64,000 bases of DNA from Corynebacterium haematomassiliense (GCF_013978595.1 NZ_JACDTZ010000002.1:62001-126000); one strand, 5' to 3'; numbered from the stretch's first letter, positions 33,771 to 42,902 are shown. Made by a program: numbers and translations. The notes: generated by a model not told the origin, from the sequence alone.

Positions 33771-34308
33771 GCTCTCGCTTCCGCGCCGCCGGCACCCCCG
33801 CGACCAAGGTGTCGCTGGGGACGTCGCGCGTGACCACCGACCCCGCGGCCACCACCACACGGTCGCCGATGCTCACACCCGGCATCACCATCGCGCCCGC
33901 GCCGAACCAGCAATCCTCGCCGATAGTGATCGGGCGGGCGCGCTCCCACCCCTGCGCCCGGCGGGCGTGATCCGTCACCGGGTGCTCCACGGTGATGAGC
34001 TGGCAGCCGGGACCGAACAGCGTCCTCGCGCCGATGTTTATGTCTGCCAGGTCCAGGATGACGCAGTTGAAGTTGAGGAAACATCCCGGGCCGAATTCGG
34101 TGTTGGCGCCGAGCTCCACGTACAGCGGGGCGAACACCTCGGGCAGCTCGCCCTGCGGGAAAATCTCCCGCAGCAGCTCGGCCGAGCGTTGTGGATCCGT
34201 CAGGGCAGGGCCGTTGAGCTCGCGCAGCGCGCGGCACACCTCGGCGCTGCAGGCGCTTGGCTCCTCGCCGCCCGGCAAGTACCAGCGGCCGGACCGGATA
34301 TGGGCCAT
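33643..34308 (-). CDS. Maltose/galactoside O-acetyltransferase-like (left-handed β-helix)
   Basis: 221-aa acyltransferase of the LacA/Maa group, which moves acetyl from acetyl-CoA to a sugar or similar hydroxyl. It has the N-terminal Mac domain, then hexapeptide repeats (FGPGCQLITVEHPVTDHARR with the catalytic His, ITIGEDCWFGAGAMVMPGV, IGDRVVVAAGSVVTRDVP). The family normally ends at about VPAARKREL; here about 38 more residues of Pro/Arg-rich sequence read antisense to the DUF3592 gene. The extension is probably a late stop rather than a functional domain. Confidence 0.85.
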   Translation of the reverse strand: MAHIRSGRWYLPGGEEPSACSAEVCRALRELNGPALTDPQRSAELLREIFPQGELPEVFAPLYVELGANTEFGPGCFLNFNCVILDLADINIGARTLFGPGCQLITVEHPVTDHARRAQGWERARPITIGEDCWFGAGAMVMPGVSIGDRVVVAAGSVVTRDVPSDTLVAGVPAARKRELIDVPPAPNAQQQTTPRPRRAWPPPTSTGRAEAPAPSRGLPP

Positions 34309-34415
34309 GTCATAGGTTGTGCTCCATGGGCCCCAACGTAGCGTTTGCGAAAATTCACGCGCCGTTTAACTGCGGTTGGGCGGTGGTTCGCCTGGGTGTG
34401 CAAAAGTATGTGGCT

Positions 34416-35639
34416 ATGCGAGTGGGAATCGTGGCGGAGTCTTTCCTCCCCAACGTCAACGGAGTGACCAATTCGGTGCTGCGCGTGCTCGAGCACCTCA
34501 AGCGCGAAGGCCACGAGGCGATGGTCGTCGCACCCGGCGCGCGCGACTTTCAGGACGAGATCCCGGACTACCTCGGTTTCGAGATCGTCCGCGTGCCTAC
34601 CGTCATGGTCCCGCTGGTGGATTCGCTGCCGATCGGCGTGCCCACCTCCACCGTCGCCGCGGCGCTGTCCGGGTTCAAGCCGGACATCATCCACCTGGCT
34701 AGCCCGTTCGTCCTCGGCGGGGCGGGCGCGTTCGCGGCGCGCCAGCTCGGCGTGCCGGCGGTGGCGCTGTACCAGACGGACGTCGCCGGCTTCGCCACCA
34801 AGTACCACCTGCCCATGGTGGCGAATTTGGCGTGGGACTGGACGCGCACGATTCACAATATGAGCGAGATGACGCTGGCGCCGTCGTCGAGCTACATCCG
34901 CATGCTCGAGTCCCACGGCATCAAAAACGTGCGCCACTGGGGCCGCGGCGTGGACACCGAGCTGTTCAATCCGGCAAAGCGCTCCGACGTGCTGCGCCGC
35001 ATGTGGGATCCCACGGGCGAGAAGAAGATCGTCGGCTTCGTGGGCAGGTTGGCCGCGGAGAAGTCGGTGCACCGCCTCGCCCCGCTTGTCGACGACCCTG
35101 CGGTCCAACTCGTCATCGTCGGCGACGGCCCGGAGCGGGATTGCCTTGCCGAGACCCTGCCTTCCGCCGTGTTCACCGGCGCGCTGTCCGGCGAGGAGCT
35201 CGCCCGCGCCTACGCGTCGCTGGACCTGTTCGTGCACACCGGCGAGTTTGAGACGTTCTGCCAGGCCATCCAGGAGGCGCAGGCCTCGGGCGTGCCGACG
35301 ATCGGCCCGCGCGCCGGCGGCCCCATCGACCTGATTAAGCACGGAGACAACGGCCTGCTGCTTGAGGTGGACACCTTCGAAGACGAGCTGCCGGACGCCG
35401 CGCGCTGGATCCTCGACGACGTCCGCCACGCCACCCTGCAGGCCGCCGCCCGCGAGTCCGTGGCCGACAAGACCTGGGCCGCACTCGGCGACCAGCTGCT
35501 GGGTTACTACACCGAGGTGCTGGACTCCTACGAGCGCAAGGTGGTCAGCCTGTTCGGCCGCGACGTGGCCCTGCCGCGCTGGGCACCGGCACGCCTAGGC
35601 CAATCCCGCAGGCAAGCGCGGCGCGGCGACACCGCGTAG
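34416..35639 (+). CDS. mgtA: GDP-mannose-dependent α-mannosyltransferase (MgtA/PimB-like, GT4)
   Basis: 407-aa GT-B glycosyltransferase. In corynebacteria the orthologue in this position adds mannose to glucuronosyl-diacylglycerol for lipomannan-like glycolipids; it was once called PimB. N-terminal domain MRVGIVAESFLPNVNGVTNS, and in the C-terminal donor domain GRLAAEKSVHRL, VIVGDGPERD and the E-x7-E motif EFETFCQAIQEAQASGVP. ATG 34416 fits the family start; the frame is open farther upstream. It lies between menD and menG, the usual corynebacterial order. Confidence 0.92.
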   Translation: MRVGIVAESFLPNVNGVTNSVLRVLEHLKREGHEAMVVAPGARDFQDEIPDYLGFEIVRVPTVMVPLVDSLPIGVPTSTVAAALSGFKPDIIHLASPFVLGGAGAFAARQLGVPAVALYQTDVAGFATKYHLPMVANLAWDWTRTIHNMSEMTLAPSSSYIRMLESHGIKNVRHWGRGVDTELFNPAKRSDVLRRMWDPTGEKKIVGFVGRLAAEKSVHRLAPLVDDPAVQLVIVGDGPERDCLAETLPSAVFTGALSGEELARAYASLDLFVHTGEFETFCQAIQEAQASGVPTIGPRAGGPIDLIKHGDNGLLLEVDTFEDELPDAARWILDDVRHATLQAAARESVADKTWAALGDQLLGYYTEVLDSYERKVVSLFGRDVALPRWAPARLGQSRRQARRGDTA

Positions 35640-35671
35640 GCGCATGCGCGCCGCCAAGTAGAGTGGCGAGC

Positions 35672-36349
35672 ATGTCCGTCGGCGACCTGTCCACCAGCAC
35701 CCAGAACTACCTCAAAGGCATCTGGGCGCTTTCGGAGTGGTCAGATACGCCGGTGACGCCGTCGTCAGTGGCCAAGCACCTTGGACTGCGCAAATCCACC
35801 GTCTCCGACGGGGTGCGCAAACTCGGCGAGCAGGGCCTGGTGGAGCACAAGCCCTACGGCGCCGTCGAGCTGACCGACACTGGCCGCACGTACGCGGTGG
35901 CGATGATCCGCCGCCACCGCCTGATTGAAACGTTTTTGGTGGAGGCGTTGGGCTACACCTGGGACCAGGTGCACGACGAGGCCGAAAACCTCGAGCACTC
36001 GGTGAGCGACTTTATGGTCGACCGCATCGACGCGTTTTTGGACTACCCCAGCCGCGACCCCCACGGTGACCCCATCCCCTCAGCCAGCGGGCGTGTTGAT
36101 GCCCCCGAGGCCGTCCCACTGACCGGCGTGCAGCCGGGGCAGAAGGCCACGATTGAACGCATTGCCGACGACGACCCGAAACTGCTGCAATTCTTCGACA
36201 GTCACGGGCTCGTCGTCGGCGCAACCCTCGAGGTGGGAGAGGGTGCCCCTTACTCCGGCGCGGTCGCGGTCCGGCTTGCCGGCGCGGCGGAGGCGGTGCC
36301 GCTCGGCGAGGAAGCCACGGATTCCGTCTTCGTGCGCGTGGATGCGTAA
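35672..36349 (+). CDS. mntR: DtxR/MntR-family metal-dependent repressor
   Basis: 225-aa regulator: N-terminal winged helix (VTPSSVAKHLGLRKSTVSDGVRKL), dimerisation and metal domain (MIRRHRLIETFLVEALGYTWDQVHDEAENLEHSVS, with conserved His, Glu and metal-site residues) and a C-terminal SH3-like FeoA domain. It faces a Mn/Zn ABC transporter operon, so I read it as the Mn-responsive MntR type rather than DtxR. ATG 35672. Its last 100 bases overlap the permease gene on the other strand. Confidence 0.88.
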   Translation: MSVGDLSTSTQNYLKGIWALSEWSDTPVTPSSVAKHLGLRKSTVSDGVRKLGEQGLVEHKPYGAVELTDTGRTYAVAMIRRHRLIETFLVEALGYTWDQVHDEAENLEHSVSDFMVDRIDAFLDYPSRDPHGDPIPSASGRVDAPEAVPLTGVQPGQKATIERIADDDPKLLQFFDSHGLVVGATLEVGEGAPYSGAVAVRLAGAAEAVPLGEEATDSVFVRVDA

Positions 36350-37173
36350 CGACGACCCCGCAGCACCCCATGCGGGCCGAACAGGTACACCACACCAAAC
36401 ACCACACCTTGGGCGAGCACAATCATGCCGCCAGAGGCTGTGTCCAGGTAGTAGGAGCAGTACAACCCCACGATTGCACACGCTGCCGACATGGTCGGGG
36501 CGATGACCAGCATCGTGCCGAACTTGTTGGTGAGCAGGTAGGCGGTCGCACCCGGGATGATCAGCATCGCCACCACCAGGATCACGCCAACGGCCTGGAG
36601 TGCCACCACTGACGTCAGCGCCAGCAGTGCCAGCAGGGCCGCACCGAGCAGGCGCGGATTCAACCCAATCGCGTGTGCATGGGTGGGATCGAACGCGTAG
36701 AGGGTGAAGTCGCGCCGCTTGAGCACCAGCACGCTCAACACGATCGCTCCCAGGATGGCCACCTGCAGCAGGTCCCCACGGGACACACCAAGCAGATTGC
36801 CGAAGATGATGTGGTTCAGATCCGTGTGCGAAGGGGTTACCGAAATGAGCACGAGCCCCAGCGCGAACATGGTGGTGAACACAATGCCAATGGCCGCATC
36901 CTCCTTCACCCGGGACGTATCGCGCACCAGCCCGATCAGTGCCACCGCAAGGAACCCGAACACCACCGCGCCGACGGCAAACGGCACGCCCAGAATGTAG
37001 GCCAGCACCACGCCGGGCAGGACAGCGTGGCTTACCGCATCGCCCATCAGCGACCAGCCAACCAACACCAGCCAGCACGACAACAGCGCGCAGACAATCG
37101 ACGCCACCAGCGAGGTCGCAAGCGCACGCATCATGAACTCGTACCCAAACGGCTCCGTAAGCAGCGCAATCAT
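36250..37173 (-). CDS. Manganese/zinc ABC transporter permease (ABC-3 family)
   Basis: 307-aa permease with eight or nine hydrophobic segments and the ABC-3 signature (LMGDAVSHAVLPGVVLAY, EDAAIGIVFTTMFALGLVL, ILVVAMLIIPGATAYLLT). The last 30 residues (RTKTESVASSPSGTASAAP...) are hydrophilic, unlike the family, and lie antisense to mntR. It overlaps the ATPase gene by 4 bases. It is the only permease of this operon, so the transporter is probably a homodimer. Confidence 0.92.
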   Translation of the reverse strand: MIALLTEPFGYEFMMRALATSLVASIVCALLSCWLVLVGWSLMGDAVSHAVLPGVVLAYILGVPFAVGAVVFGFLAVALIGLVRDTSRVKEDAAIGIVFTTMFALGLVLISVTPSHTDLNHIIFGNLLGVSRGDLLQVAILGAIVLSVLVLKRRDFTLYAFDPTHAHAIGLNPRLLGAALLALLALTSVVALQAVGVILVVAMLIIPGATAYLLTNKFGTMLVIAPTMSAACAIVGLYCSYYLDTASGGMIVLAQGVVFGVVYLFGPHGVLRGRRYASTRTKTESVASSPSGTASAAPASRTATAPE

Positions 37174-37895
37174 GCTGACACCCCCATACCGAAGCCCTGT
37201 ACCAAATTGTCCGGCTCTAACACCACTTCAGTCGGGGCGTGCATCAACACCCGGCGGTTCAACAGCACTGTCTCCGGCGCGAGCTGGGGCAAGGCAACCA
37301 GGTCGTGCGTCACCACAAAAATAGTGGTGCCTTCTGCCGCGAGGTCACGCAGCAGCTCAGTGATGGTGGCCTCGGAATGTTTGTCCACGCCGGCGAAGGG
37401 TTCGTCGAGAAGCATGATGCTCGCACCCTGAGCGATACCGCGGGCGATGAAGGCACGCTTCTTCTGGCCACCCGAAAGCTGACCGATCTGGCGGTCTGCG
37501 AACGACTCAAGGTGGGTGCGCTCAAGCGCGCGATCCACAGCCGCAATGTCCTCCGCACGCGCGTGGCGGGTAAAGCCCATGTGGCCGTAGCGGCCCATCA
37601 TGACCACATCACGCACTGTGACCGGGAACTGCCAGTCCACGTCCTCGCTCTGCGGGACGTAGCCCAGCACCTGCGTCTTGCGGGCGCGCATGGGGTCGAT
37701 GCCGTTGATACGAACCGTGCCGCGATCCGGCTTGACCAACCCCATGATCGCCTTGAGTAGCGTGGATTTGCCCGCGCCGTTCATCCCGATCAGCCCACAG
37801 ATACGGCCTGGTTGGACGCTCAAAGTTGCGCCGTCGAGCGCGACGACGTCGCCGTAGCGCACCGCAACATCGTCAACCGCGATTGCGGGGATCAC
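37170..37895 (-). CDS. Manganese/zinc ABC transporter ATPase
   Basis: 241-aa ATP-binding subunit. Walker A GMNGAGKSTLLKA near residue 38, Q-loop YVPQSEDVDW, signature LSGGQKKRAFIARG and Walker B IMLLDEPFAGVD, then H-loop VTHDL. Length fits the family. It overlaps the permease and the binding-protein gene by 4 bases each, giving one coupled operon. Confidence 0.95.
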   Translation of the reverse strand: MIPAIAVDDVAVRYGDVVALDGATLSVQPGRICGLIGMNGAGKSTLLKAIMGLVKPDRGTVRINGIDPMRARKTQVLGYVPQSEDVDWQFPVTVRDVVMMGRYGHMGFTRHARAEDIAAVDRALERTHLESFADRQIGQLSGGQKKRAFIARGIAQGASIMLLDEPFAGVDKHSEATITELLRDLAAEGTTIFVVTHDLVALPQLAPETVLLNRRVLMHAPTEVVLEPDNLVQGFGMGVSA

Positions 37896-38815
37896 TGCTT
37901 GCCCCCGTTCAAACCGTCGATGATCACCTTCGTGTCGTGGCGAATCAGATCCAGGTAGGTCGGCACCGGACCGTTTTCCTCAGAAAGCGAATCGACGTAG
38001 AGGGTGCCGCCGTACTCCGCGCCGGTGGCCTTCACGACCTGCATCATCGGCGCGTTAGAGACCGTGGATTCACAGAACACAGACGGGACGTTGTTTTCCT
38101 TCACAAACTCGATCGCGCCGGCGATCTGCTGCGGGGTGGCTTCCTGCTCAGCGTTGACCGGCCAGATGTAGCGCTCGGTCAACTTCGCGTCGCGAGCCAG
38201 ATAGGAGAACGCACCTTCGCAGGTGACCAAGGCGCGCTGCTTGTCGGGGACAGCGGCGAGCTTGGTTTCCAGCTCGTCTTGCACAGCCTGCAGTTCCTGC
38301 TTGTATGTTTCGCCGTTGGCCTTGAAATCATCGGCGTGCTCCGGGTCGAGTTCGCTGAACGCGTCGACGATGTTGTCCACGTACTTCTGCACGTTCACCG
38401 GACTCATCCAGGCGTGCGGGTTGGGCTTGCCGGCGTAGGCGTCCTCCGCGATGTCGATCGGGTCGACACCTTCGCTGACCACGGCGTGGGGCACGTCCAG
38501 GTCGGCGACGAACTGGGAGAACCAGTTTTCCAGGTTCATGCCGTTGTCCAGGATCAGGTCGGCGTCGGAGGCGCGCGAGATGTCGCCCGGGGTGGGCTCG
38601 TAGCCGTGGATTTCCGCGCCGGGTTTGGTGATGGACTCCACCCGCAGGTGGTCGCCGGCGACGTTCGAAGCGATGTCCTGGATCACCGTGAACGTGGTGA
38701 GTACCACGGGGGTGTCTTTGCCGCCTGCGGCGTCGGCGCTGTCCTGCGAACAGCCTGCGAGGCCGGCAGTTAGCGCAGCCGTGGCGGCGAGCGCGAGCAC
38801 CTTGGATTTCAGCAT
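37892..38815 (-). CDS. Manganese/zinc-binding lipoprotein (cluster A-I solute-binding protein)
   Basis: 307-aa substrate-binding protein. Lipobox LAGC with Cys22 for membrane anchoring. The metal site of the TroA/PsaA/ZnuA fold is suggested by HGYEPTPGD, NPHAWMSPVNVQKYVDNI and the late acidic residues (FCESTVSNAP and YVDSLSEENGP). The acidic residue in place of a third His favours Mn over Zn but is not decisive. It is the first transporter gene after the small ORF and probable operator upstream. Confidence 0.93.
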   Translation of the reverse strand: MLKSKVLALAATAALTAGLAGCSQDSADAAGGKDTPVVLTTFTVIQDIASNVAGDHLRVESITKPGAEIHGYEPTPGDISRASDADLILDNGMNLENWFSQFVADLDVPHAVVSEGVDPIDIAEDAYAGKPNPHAWMSPVNVQKYVDNIVDAFSELDPEHADDFKANGETYKQELQAVQDELETKLAAVPDKQRALVTCEGAFSYLARDAKLTERYIWPVNAEQEATPQQIAGAIEFVKENNVPSVFCESTVSNAPMMQVVKATGAEYGGTLYVDSLSEENGPVPTYLDLIRHDTKVIIDGLNGGKQ

Positions 38816-38851
38816 GTTGGTCCTTTTCTTTCTGTGTACTTTTCCGTGCGG

Positions 38852-39088
38852 TTAGAGAAGCGGCGGCGGGCCGACGCGGTGGGACGTGGCAATGAATCGG
38901 TCGAGCTTTTCCGGGGATTCGTCGTGCAGGTAGACGGCGAGCAGCCGCATCAGGTTGAGCGTGACGTCTTCCGGGTTGGCGCTGGAGCGCACGAGCCGCG
39001 CGGACGCGAGGTGGTCGCCTTCGCGTGCGGTCTCGAACAATGCGATGGCTTCGAGCCATGCGCCCATGTTGGAGTCATCAAGTCCCAT
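38852..39088 (-). CDS. Small protein at the head of the Mn transporter operon
   Basis: 78 aa, helical, starting MGLDDSNMGAWLEAIALFETA and ending in SHRVGPPPLL. The family is unknown to me. ATG 39088 falls 10 bases after a TATTAT box, so the message may be leaderless. It lies 36 bases upstream of the binding-protein gene and is probably cotranscribed with it. Confidence 0.6.
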   Translation of the reverse strand: MGLDDSNMGAWLEAIALFETAREGDHLASARLVRSSANPEDVTLNLMRLLAVYLHDESPEKLDRFIATSHRVGPPPLL

Positions 39089-39097
39089 ACCGGCGAA

Positions 39098-39122
39098 TAA
39101 TAAAGTTCGGTGCGCCGAACTT
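39098..39122 (-). promoter_or_regulatory. Candidate operator and -10 box of the Mn transporter operon
   Basis: Perfect palindromic arms AAGTTCGG (39103-39110) and CCGAACTT (39115-39122) around TGCG. On the minus strand the palindrome leads directly into TATTAT (39103-39098), a good -10 box. A bound repressor would block the promoter; MntR, encoded beside the operon, is the natural candidate (inference). Divergent menG starts 60 bases to the right. Confidence 0.6.
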
Positions 39123-39181
39123 GCAAGTGTTGTGTTGTCGTATGGCCTCCGTTTGTGGGTGGCAAAGTAGACTTGCGCATC

Positions 39182-39871
39182 ATGGCCAAGGCGGATCTGG
39201 ACAAAAAGCCCTTCGACGTTGCCGGCATGTTCGACGACGTGGGCAAAAATTACGACAAAACAAACACTGTGCTGTCGTTCGGCCTGGACAAGTACTGGCG
39301 ACGCCGCACGCGCGAGCGCCTCAACCTGCAGCCCGGCGAGCTCGTGCTGGATCTCGCCGCCGGCACCGCCGTGTCCACCGTGGAGCTGGGCAAGTCCGGC
39401 GCGTGGGTGGTTGCCTGCGACTTTTCCCAGGGCATGCTCGCCGCCGGCAAGGACCGCGACGTGCCCAAGGTCGTCGGCGACGCGATGCACCTGCCGTTTG
39501 CGGATGACACCTTCGACGCGGTGACCATCTCCTACGGGCTGCGCAACGTCCACGACTTCGAGGCGGGCCTGCGCGAGATGGCGCGCGTGACCAAGCCGGG
39601 CGGGCGTCTGGCCGTCAACGAGTTCTCCACCCCCGTGGTGCCGGGTTTCCGCACCCTGTACAAGGAGTACCTGCCGCTGGCGGTGCCAGCGCTGGCGAAG
39701 CTGTTTTCCTCCAACGCGGAGGCCTACGAGTACCTCGCCGAATCCATCCGCGCCTGGCCGGGCCAGGAGGAGCTCGCCGCGGCGATCAACGCCAACGGTT
39801 GGGCCGATGCTGGCTGGCAGAACCTCACCGGCGGTATTGTCGCGCTGCACAGCGCGGTCAAGCCTGCCTAG
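39182..39871 (+). CDS. menG: Demethylmenaquinone methyltransferase
   Basis: 229-aa class I methyltransferase of the UbiE/MenG family, catalysing the last ring methylation. N-terminal [31 protein letters not shown], AdoMet motif [15 protein letters not shown] and the family motif [25 protein letters not shown] box 12 bases before ATG 39182 suggests a leaderless transcript. The stop overlaps the convergent menJ stop region by 4 bases. Confidence 0.96.
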   Translation: MAKADLDKKPFDVAGMFDDVGKNYDKTNTVLSFGLDKYWRRRTRERLNLQPGELVLDLAAGTAVSTVELGKSGAWVVACDFSQGMLAAGKDRDVPKVVGDAMHLPFADDTFDAVTISYGLRNVHDFEAGLREMARVTKPGGRLAVNEFSTPVVPGFRTLYKEYLPLAVPALAKLFSSNAEAYEYLAESIRAWPGQEELAAAINANGWADAGWQNLTGGIVALHSAVKPA

Positions 39872-41088
39872 CGCACGTCCCAAAGCGGCTGGTCGCCCGA
39901 CACCGCCCGCGCGCCCTTACCGGCCATACGCCACAGCCTTGCGACGAGGTCCGTGTCCTCCTCAGCCACGAGGTTGCCCATCAGCCGCGCCGCCACCGGC
40001 ATGAGGTAACGCCCGCCCAGCCCGCGCAGCGCCACCGGTCCCGCCAGCGGCAAAAACTGCGGGTAGGTGAGCAGACGCGCCAGGGTGCGGGCCAGGGTGA
40101 ACGCCTCGCCGTAGTGCTCGCGCAGAAGCGCCGGCCACGCGAGCGTCAGGTCGCCGCCGCCTGCGATCAGCTCGACGGCGGCGACCGCCGTTTCCAGTCC
40201 GTAGTCGATGCCCTCGCCGTTGAGCGGGTTCACGCACGCCGCCGCGTCGCCGATCAGCGCCCAGTTCGGGCCCGCCACGTTGGACACCGCCCCACCCATG
40301 GGCAGCAGCGCCGAGGCCACGGCCTGTTCTGGGCCGAGCTGCCACTCCTCGCGCTGCTGCGAGGCGTACAGGGCGAGCAGCTTCTTCGTGTTCACTTTCG
40401 CCGGGCGCGCATCCGTCGACAGTGCGCCGCAGCCGAGGTTCACGGTGCCGTCGCCAAGCGGGAAGATCCAGCCGTAGCCGGGCTGGATTACCCCGTCGGC
40501 GTCGCGAAGTTCCACGTGCGAGTGCATCCACGGCTCGTCCGAAAACGGCGAGGCGCAGTAGGATCGCGCCGCAATCCCGTAGACCTGCCCGCGGTGCCAC
40601 GTACGCCCCAGCAGCTTGCCGAAGGGGGAGCGCACCCCGTCCGCCACGATCACCCAGCGGGCGCGGACCACCCCCTGCTCGGTCTCCACCGCGCTGATCG
40701 CGGAACCGCTGAAACGCACCCCCGTCGCGGCGCAGTTGTGGCGGACGGTGGCGCCGGCGAGCGAAGCTTCGGCGACCAGCATCGCGTCGAATCTCGCGCG
40801 CGGGGACGCGGACCCCTCGCCGCGCGGCCACGGCGCGACCACATCGCCGCCGAAGCCGTGCAGCTTCAGCCCGAAGTTGCGGTACGCGGGCACCTCAAGC
40901 CCCAGGCGCGCAAGCGTATCGACGGCCCGCGGCGTGAGCCCGTCCCCGCAGGTTTTGTCGCGGCGGGGGGGTTGCGCGGCGAGAAGCAGGGGGCTCATGC
41001 CGGCGCGCTGCGCCGCGATCGCGGCGGCGGAACCCGCAGGGCCTGCGCCCACAACGACGAGGTCGAACAACTCACTCACGCGCCACAT
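39868..41088 (-). CDS. menJ: Geranylgeranyl-reductase-family flavoprotein, probable menaquinone reductase
   Basis: 406-aa FAD-dependent oxidoreductase. FAD-binding motif [26 protein letters not shown] typical of the geranylgeranyl reductase family, and [24 protein letters not shown] for FAD contacts. In mycobacteria the homologue next to menG and the polyprenyl synthase (Rv0561c, MenJ) saturates one isoprene unit of menaquinone. ATG 41088, or a GTG three codons later ([11 protein letters not shown]). Confidence 0.9.
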   Translation of the reverse strand: MWRVSELFDLVVVGAGPAGSAAAIAAQRAGMSPLLLAAQPPRRDKTCGDGLTPRAVDTLARLGLEVPAYRNFGLKLHGFGGDVVAPWPRGEGSASPRARFDAMLVAEASLAGATVRHNCAATGVRFSGSAISAVETEQGVVRARWVIVADGVRSPFGKLLGRTWHRGQVYGIAARSYCASPFSDEPWMHSHVELRDADGVIQPGYGWIFPLGDGTVNLGCGALSTDARPAKVNTKKLLALYASQQREEWQLGPEQAVASALLPMGGAVSNVAGPNWALIGDAAACVNPLNGEGIDYGLETAVAAVELIAGGGDLTLAWPALLREHYGEAFTLARTLARLLTYPQFLPLAGPVALRGLGGRYLMPVAARLMGNLVAEEDTDLVARLWRMAGKGARAVSGDQPLWDVR

Positions 41089-41183
41089 TCTGCCAGCGCC
41101 ACCCGCAAGTGCACCCGGCGGGGTTATTGGGCTACGGTTAGTGCGTTACACATGGGCCCATCCAACCTGCAAGGACGTTATCT

Positions 41184-42209
41184 ATGACGTACGGCACCAC
41201 TCCGTCACCGCGCCACGGATTCAACCTGGACCTGGGCGACGACGCGCTCAACACCCGGCTCAACACCGGGCTCGAAGCGGTGGAGGAGCTGCTGATTACG
41301 GAACTTTCCCGCGGGGAGAGCTTCCTCACCGACAAAGTCACCCACCTGGCCAAAGCCGGCGGCAAACGCTTCCGCCCCATGATGGCGCTGCTGTGCAGCG
41401 AGTTCGGGCCGAACCCCGGCACCGAAAACGTCATCCGCGGCGCCGCGGCGACCGAGATGGTGCACCTAGCCACGCTCTACCACGACGACGTCATGGACGA
41501 AGCCGAGCGCCGCCGCGGCGTGGAATCCGCCAACACCCGTTGGACCAACACCGTGGCCATCCTCGCCGGCGACATCCTGTTCGCCCACGCGTCGCGGCAG
41601 ATGAGCCTGATGGACCTGGACACCGTGGCCCACTTCGCCGACACGTTCTCCGAGCTGGTCACCGGCCAGATGCGCGAAACCGTCGGCGCGGACGGCGCGG
41701 GCGCCGCAGACCCGGTGGAGCACTACCTGAAGGTCATCGAGGAAAAGACCGGTGTGCTCATCTCCTCGGCCGCCTACCTGGGCGCACGCCACGCCGGCGC
41801 CTCCGACGAGGTGGTGGCGCGCTGCTCCCGCATCGGCGACGCGGTGGGCATGGTCTTCCAGATCGTCGACGACATCATCGACATCTTCTCCGACCCCGAG
41901 CAGTCCGGGAAGACCCCCGGCACCGACCTGCGCGAGGGTGTGTTCACCCTGCCGGTGCTCTACGCGCTGGAGGGGGATTCGCCCGCCGGCGAGGAGCTGC
42001 GCGGGCTGCTCACCGGCCCGCTCACCGACGACGCCGACGTCGCCCGGGCGCTCGAACTCCTCGGCCAAACCCGCGGGCGCGAGCGCGCCCTGGAGACCGT
42101 GCACGGCTACGTGGAGACAGTGGAGCGCGAACTCGACGCCCTGCCGGAAGGACCCGCCCGCGAAGCGCTTCGCACCATGACCCGCATGACCGTCGAACGG
42201 GTCGGTTAA
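41184..42209 (+). CDS. Long-chain polyprenyl diphosphate synthase
   Basis: 341-aa all-trans prenyltransferase building the menaquinone side chain. The two aspartate-rich motifs are LYHDDVMDEAERRRG (first DDxxD) and FQIVDDIIDIFSD (second). GGKRFRPMM binds isopentenyl diphosphate. Small residues before the first motif suggest a long product; chain length is not predictable. ATG 41184 follows AAGGACG. Divergent from menJ. IspB/GrcC1-type names are used elsewhere. Confidence 0.93.
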   Translation: MTYGTTPSPRHGFNLDLGDDALNTRLNTGLEAVEELLITELSRGESFLTDKVTHLAKAGGKRFRPMMALLCSEFGPNPGTENVIRGAAATEMVHLATLYHDDVMDEAERRRGVESANTRWTNTVAILAGDILFAHASRQMSLMDLDTVAHFADTFSELVTGQMRETVGADGAGAADPVEHYLKVIEEKTGVLISSAAYLGARHAGASDEVVARCSRIGDAVGMVFQIVDDIIDIFSDPEQSGKTPGTDLREGVFTLPVLYALEGDSPAGEELRGLLTGPLTDDADVARALELLGQTRGRERALETVHGYVETVERELDALPEGPAREALRTMTRMTVERVG

Positions 42210-42273
42210 CCTGCCGATTTGCACCGATCGCGGGAGCGTGTTGTAGAGTAAATCCCGCACTTTGAACGTGCTC

Positions 42274-42358
42274 GCCAGGTTGCCCGAGCGGCCAAAGGGA
42301 GCGGACTGTAAATCCGCCGGCATTGCCTTCAGAAGTTCGAATCTTCTACCTGGCACCA
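42274..42358 (+). tRNA. tRNA-Tyr (GTA)
   Basis: Acceptor GCCAGGT pairs with ACCTGGC, followed by ACCA (CCA is encoded). Anticodon GTA in GACTGTAAATC. A long variable arm, as expected of bacterial tRNA-Tyr, and a TTCGAAT T-loop. Confidence 0.95.
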
Positions 42359-42363
42359 CACAC

Positions 42364-42396
42364 AAACCCCGTCGGTTTCACCGGCGGGGTTTCGTC
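42364..42396 (+). terminator. Terminator after tRNA-Tyr
   Basis: AAACCCCGTCGG / CCGGCGGGGTTT stem with a 5-base loop and short T run. Confidence 0.8.
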
Positions 42397-42557
42397 GTTA
42401 AGCAATTGCTTCACGACGCCTAAAGTGCGCACCGTAACCGTCTAAAAACCCGCAACTGCCTGGCGATTTGTGTTTGAAAACAACATCAGGTTAATCTTTC
42501 CAAGGCTTCAACGGAGCGGGTCAGAGCGAAAGCGAAGATTCACAACACAGAGGCTGT

Positions 42558-42630
42558 GCCCCCTTAGCTCAGTCGGCAGAGCGTTTCCATGGTAAGGAAA
42601 AGGTCGACAGTTCGATTCTGTCAGGGGGCT
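42558..42630 (+). tRNA. tRNA-Thr (GGT)
   Basis: Acceptor GCCCCCT / AGGGGGC, D-arm TTAGCTCAGTCGG, anticodon GGT in CCATGGTAAGG, T-arm ACAGTTCGATTCTGT. 73 nt, CCA not encoded. Confidence 0.95.
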
Positions 42631-42669
42631 CTGTTGTTTGCTAGGGCCTTTTGGCCCGGCGAACACCAG

Positions 42670-42741
42670 GGCGGTGTAGCTCAGTGGTAGAGCAAGCGAC
42701 TCATAATCGCTGTGTCGAGAGTTCAATTCTCTCCATCGCTA
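42670..42741 (+). tRNA. tRNA-Met (CAT), elongator type
   Basis: Acceptor GGCGGTG pairs with CATCGCT, including G-T pairs at positions 1 and 5. Anticodon stem AGCGA/TCGCT with loop CTCATAA. It lacks the three G-C pairs of an initiator anticodon stem, so elongator. CCA not encoded. Confidence 0.92.
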
Positions 42742-42805
42742 CTCACCTCAAACGGGAGCCGAAAGGTGACCGTGGTAGGGTTAGGCGCACTTGAACGAGT
42801 GCCCT

Positions 42806-42881
42806 AGGGGCGTGGCGCAATTGGTAGCGCAACGGTCTCCAAAACCGTAGGTTGCAGGTTCGAGTCCTGTCGCCCCTGCCA
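42806..42881 (+). tRNA. tRNA-Trp (CCA)
   Basis: Acceptor AGGGGCG / CGCCCCT, discriminator G, encoded CCA. Anticodon CCA in GTCTCCAAAACC. It directly precedes secE, the arrangement usual in actinobacteria. Confidence 0.96.
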
Positions 42882-42902
42882 AAACAACCTGGAGGAGTTT
42901 TA

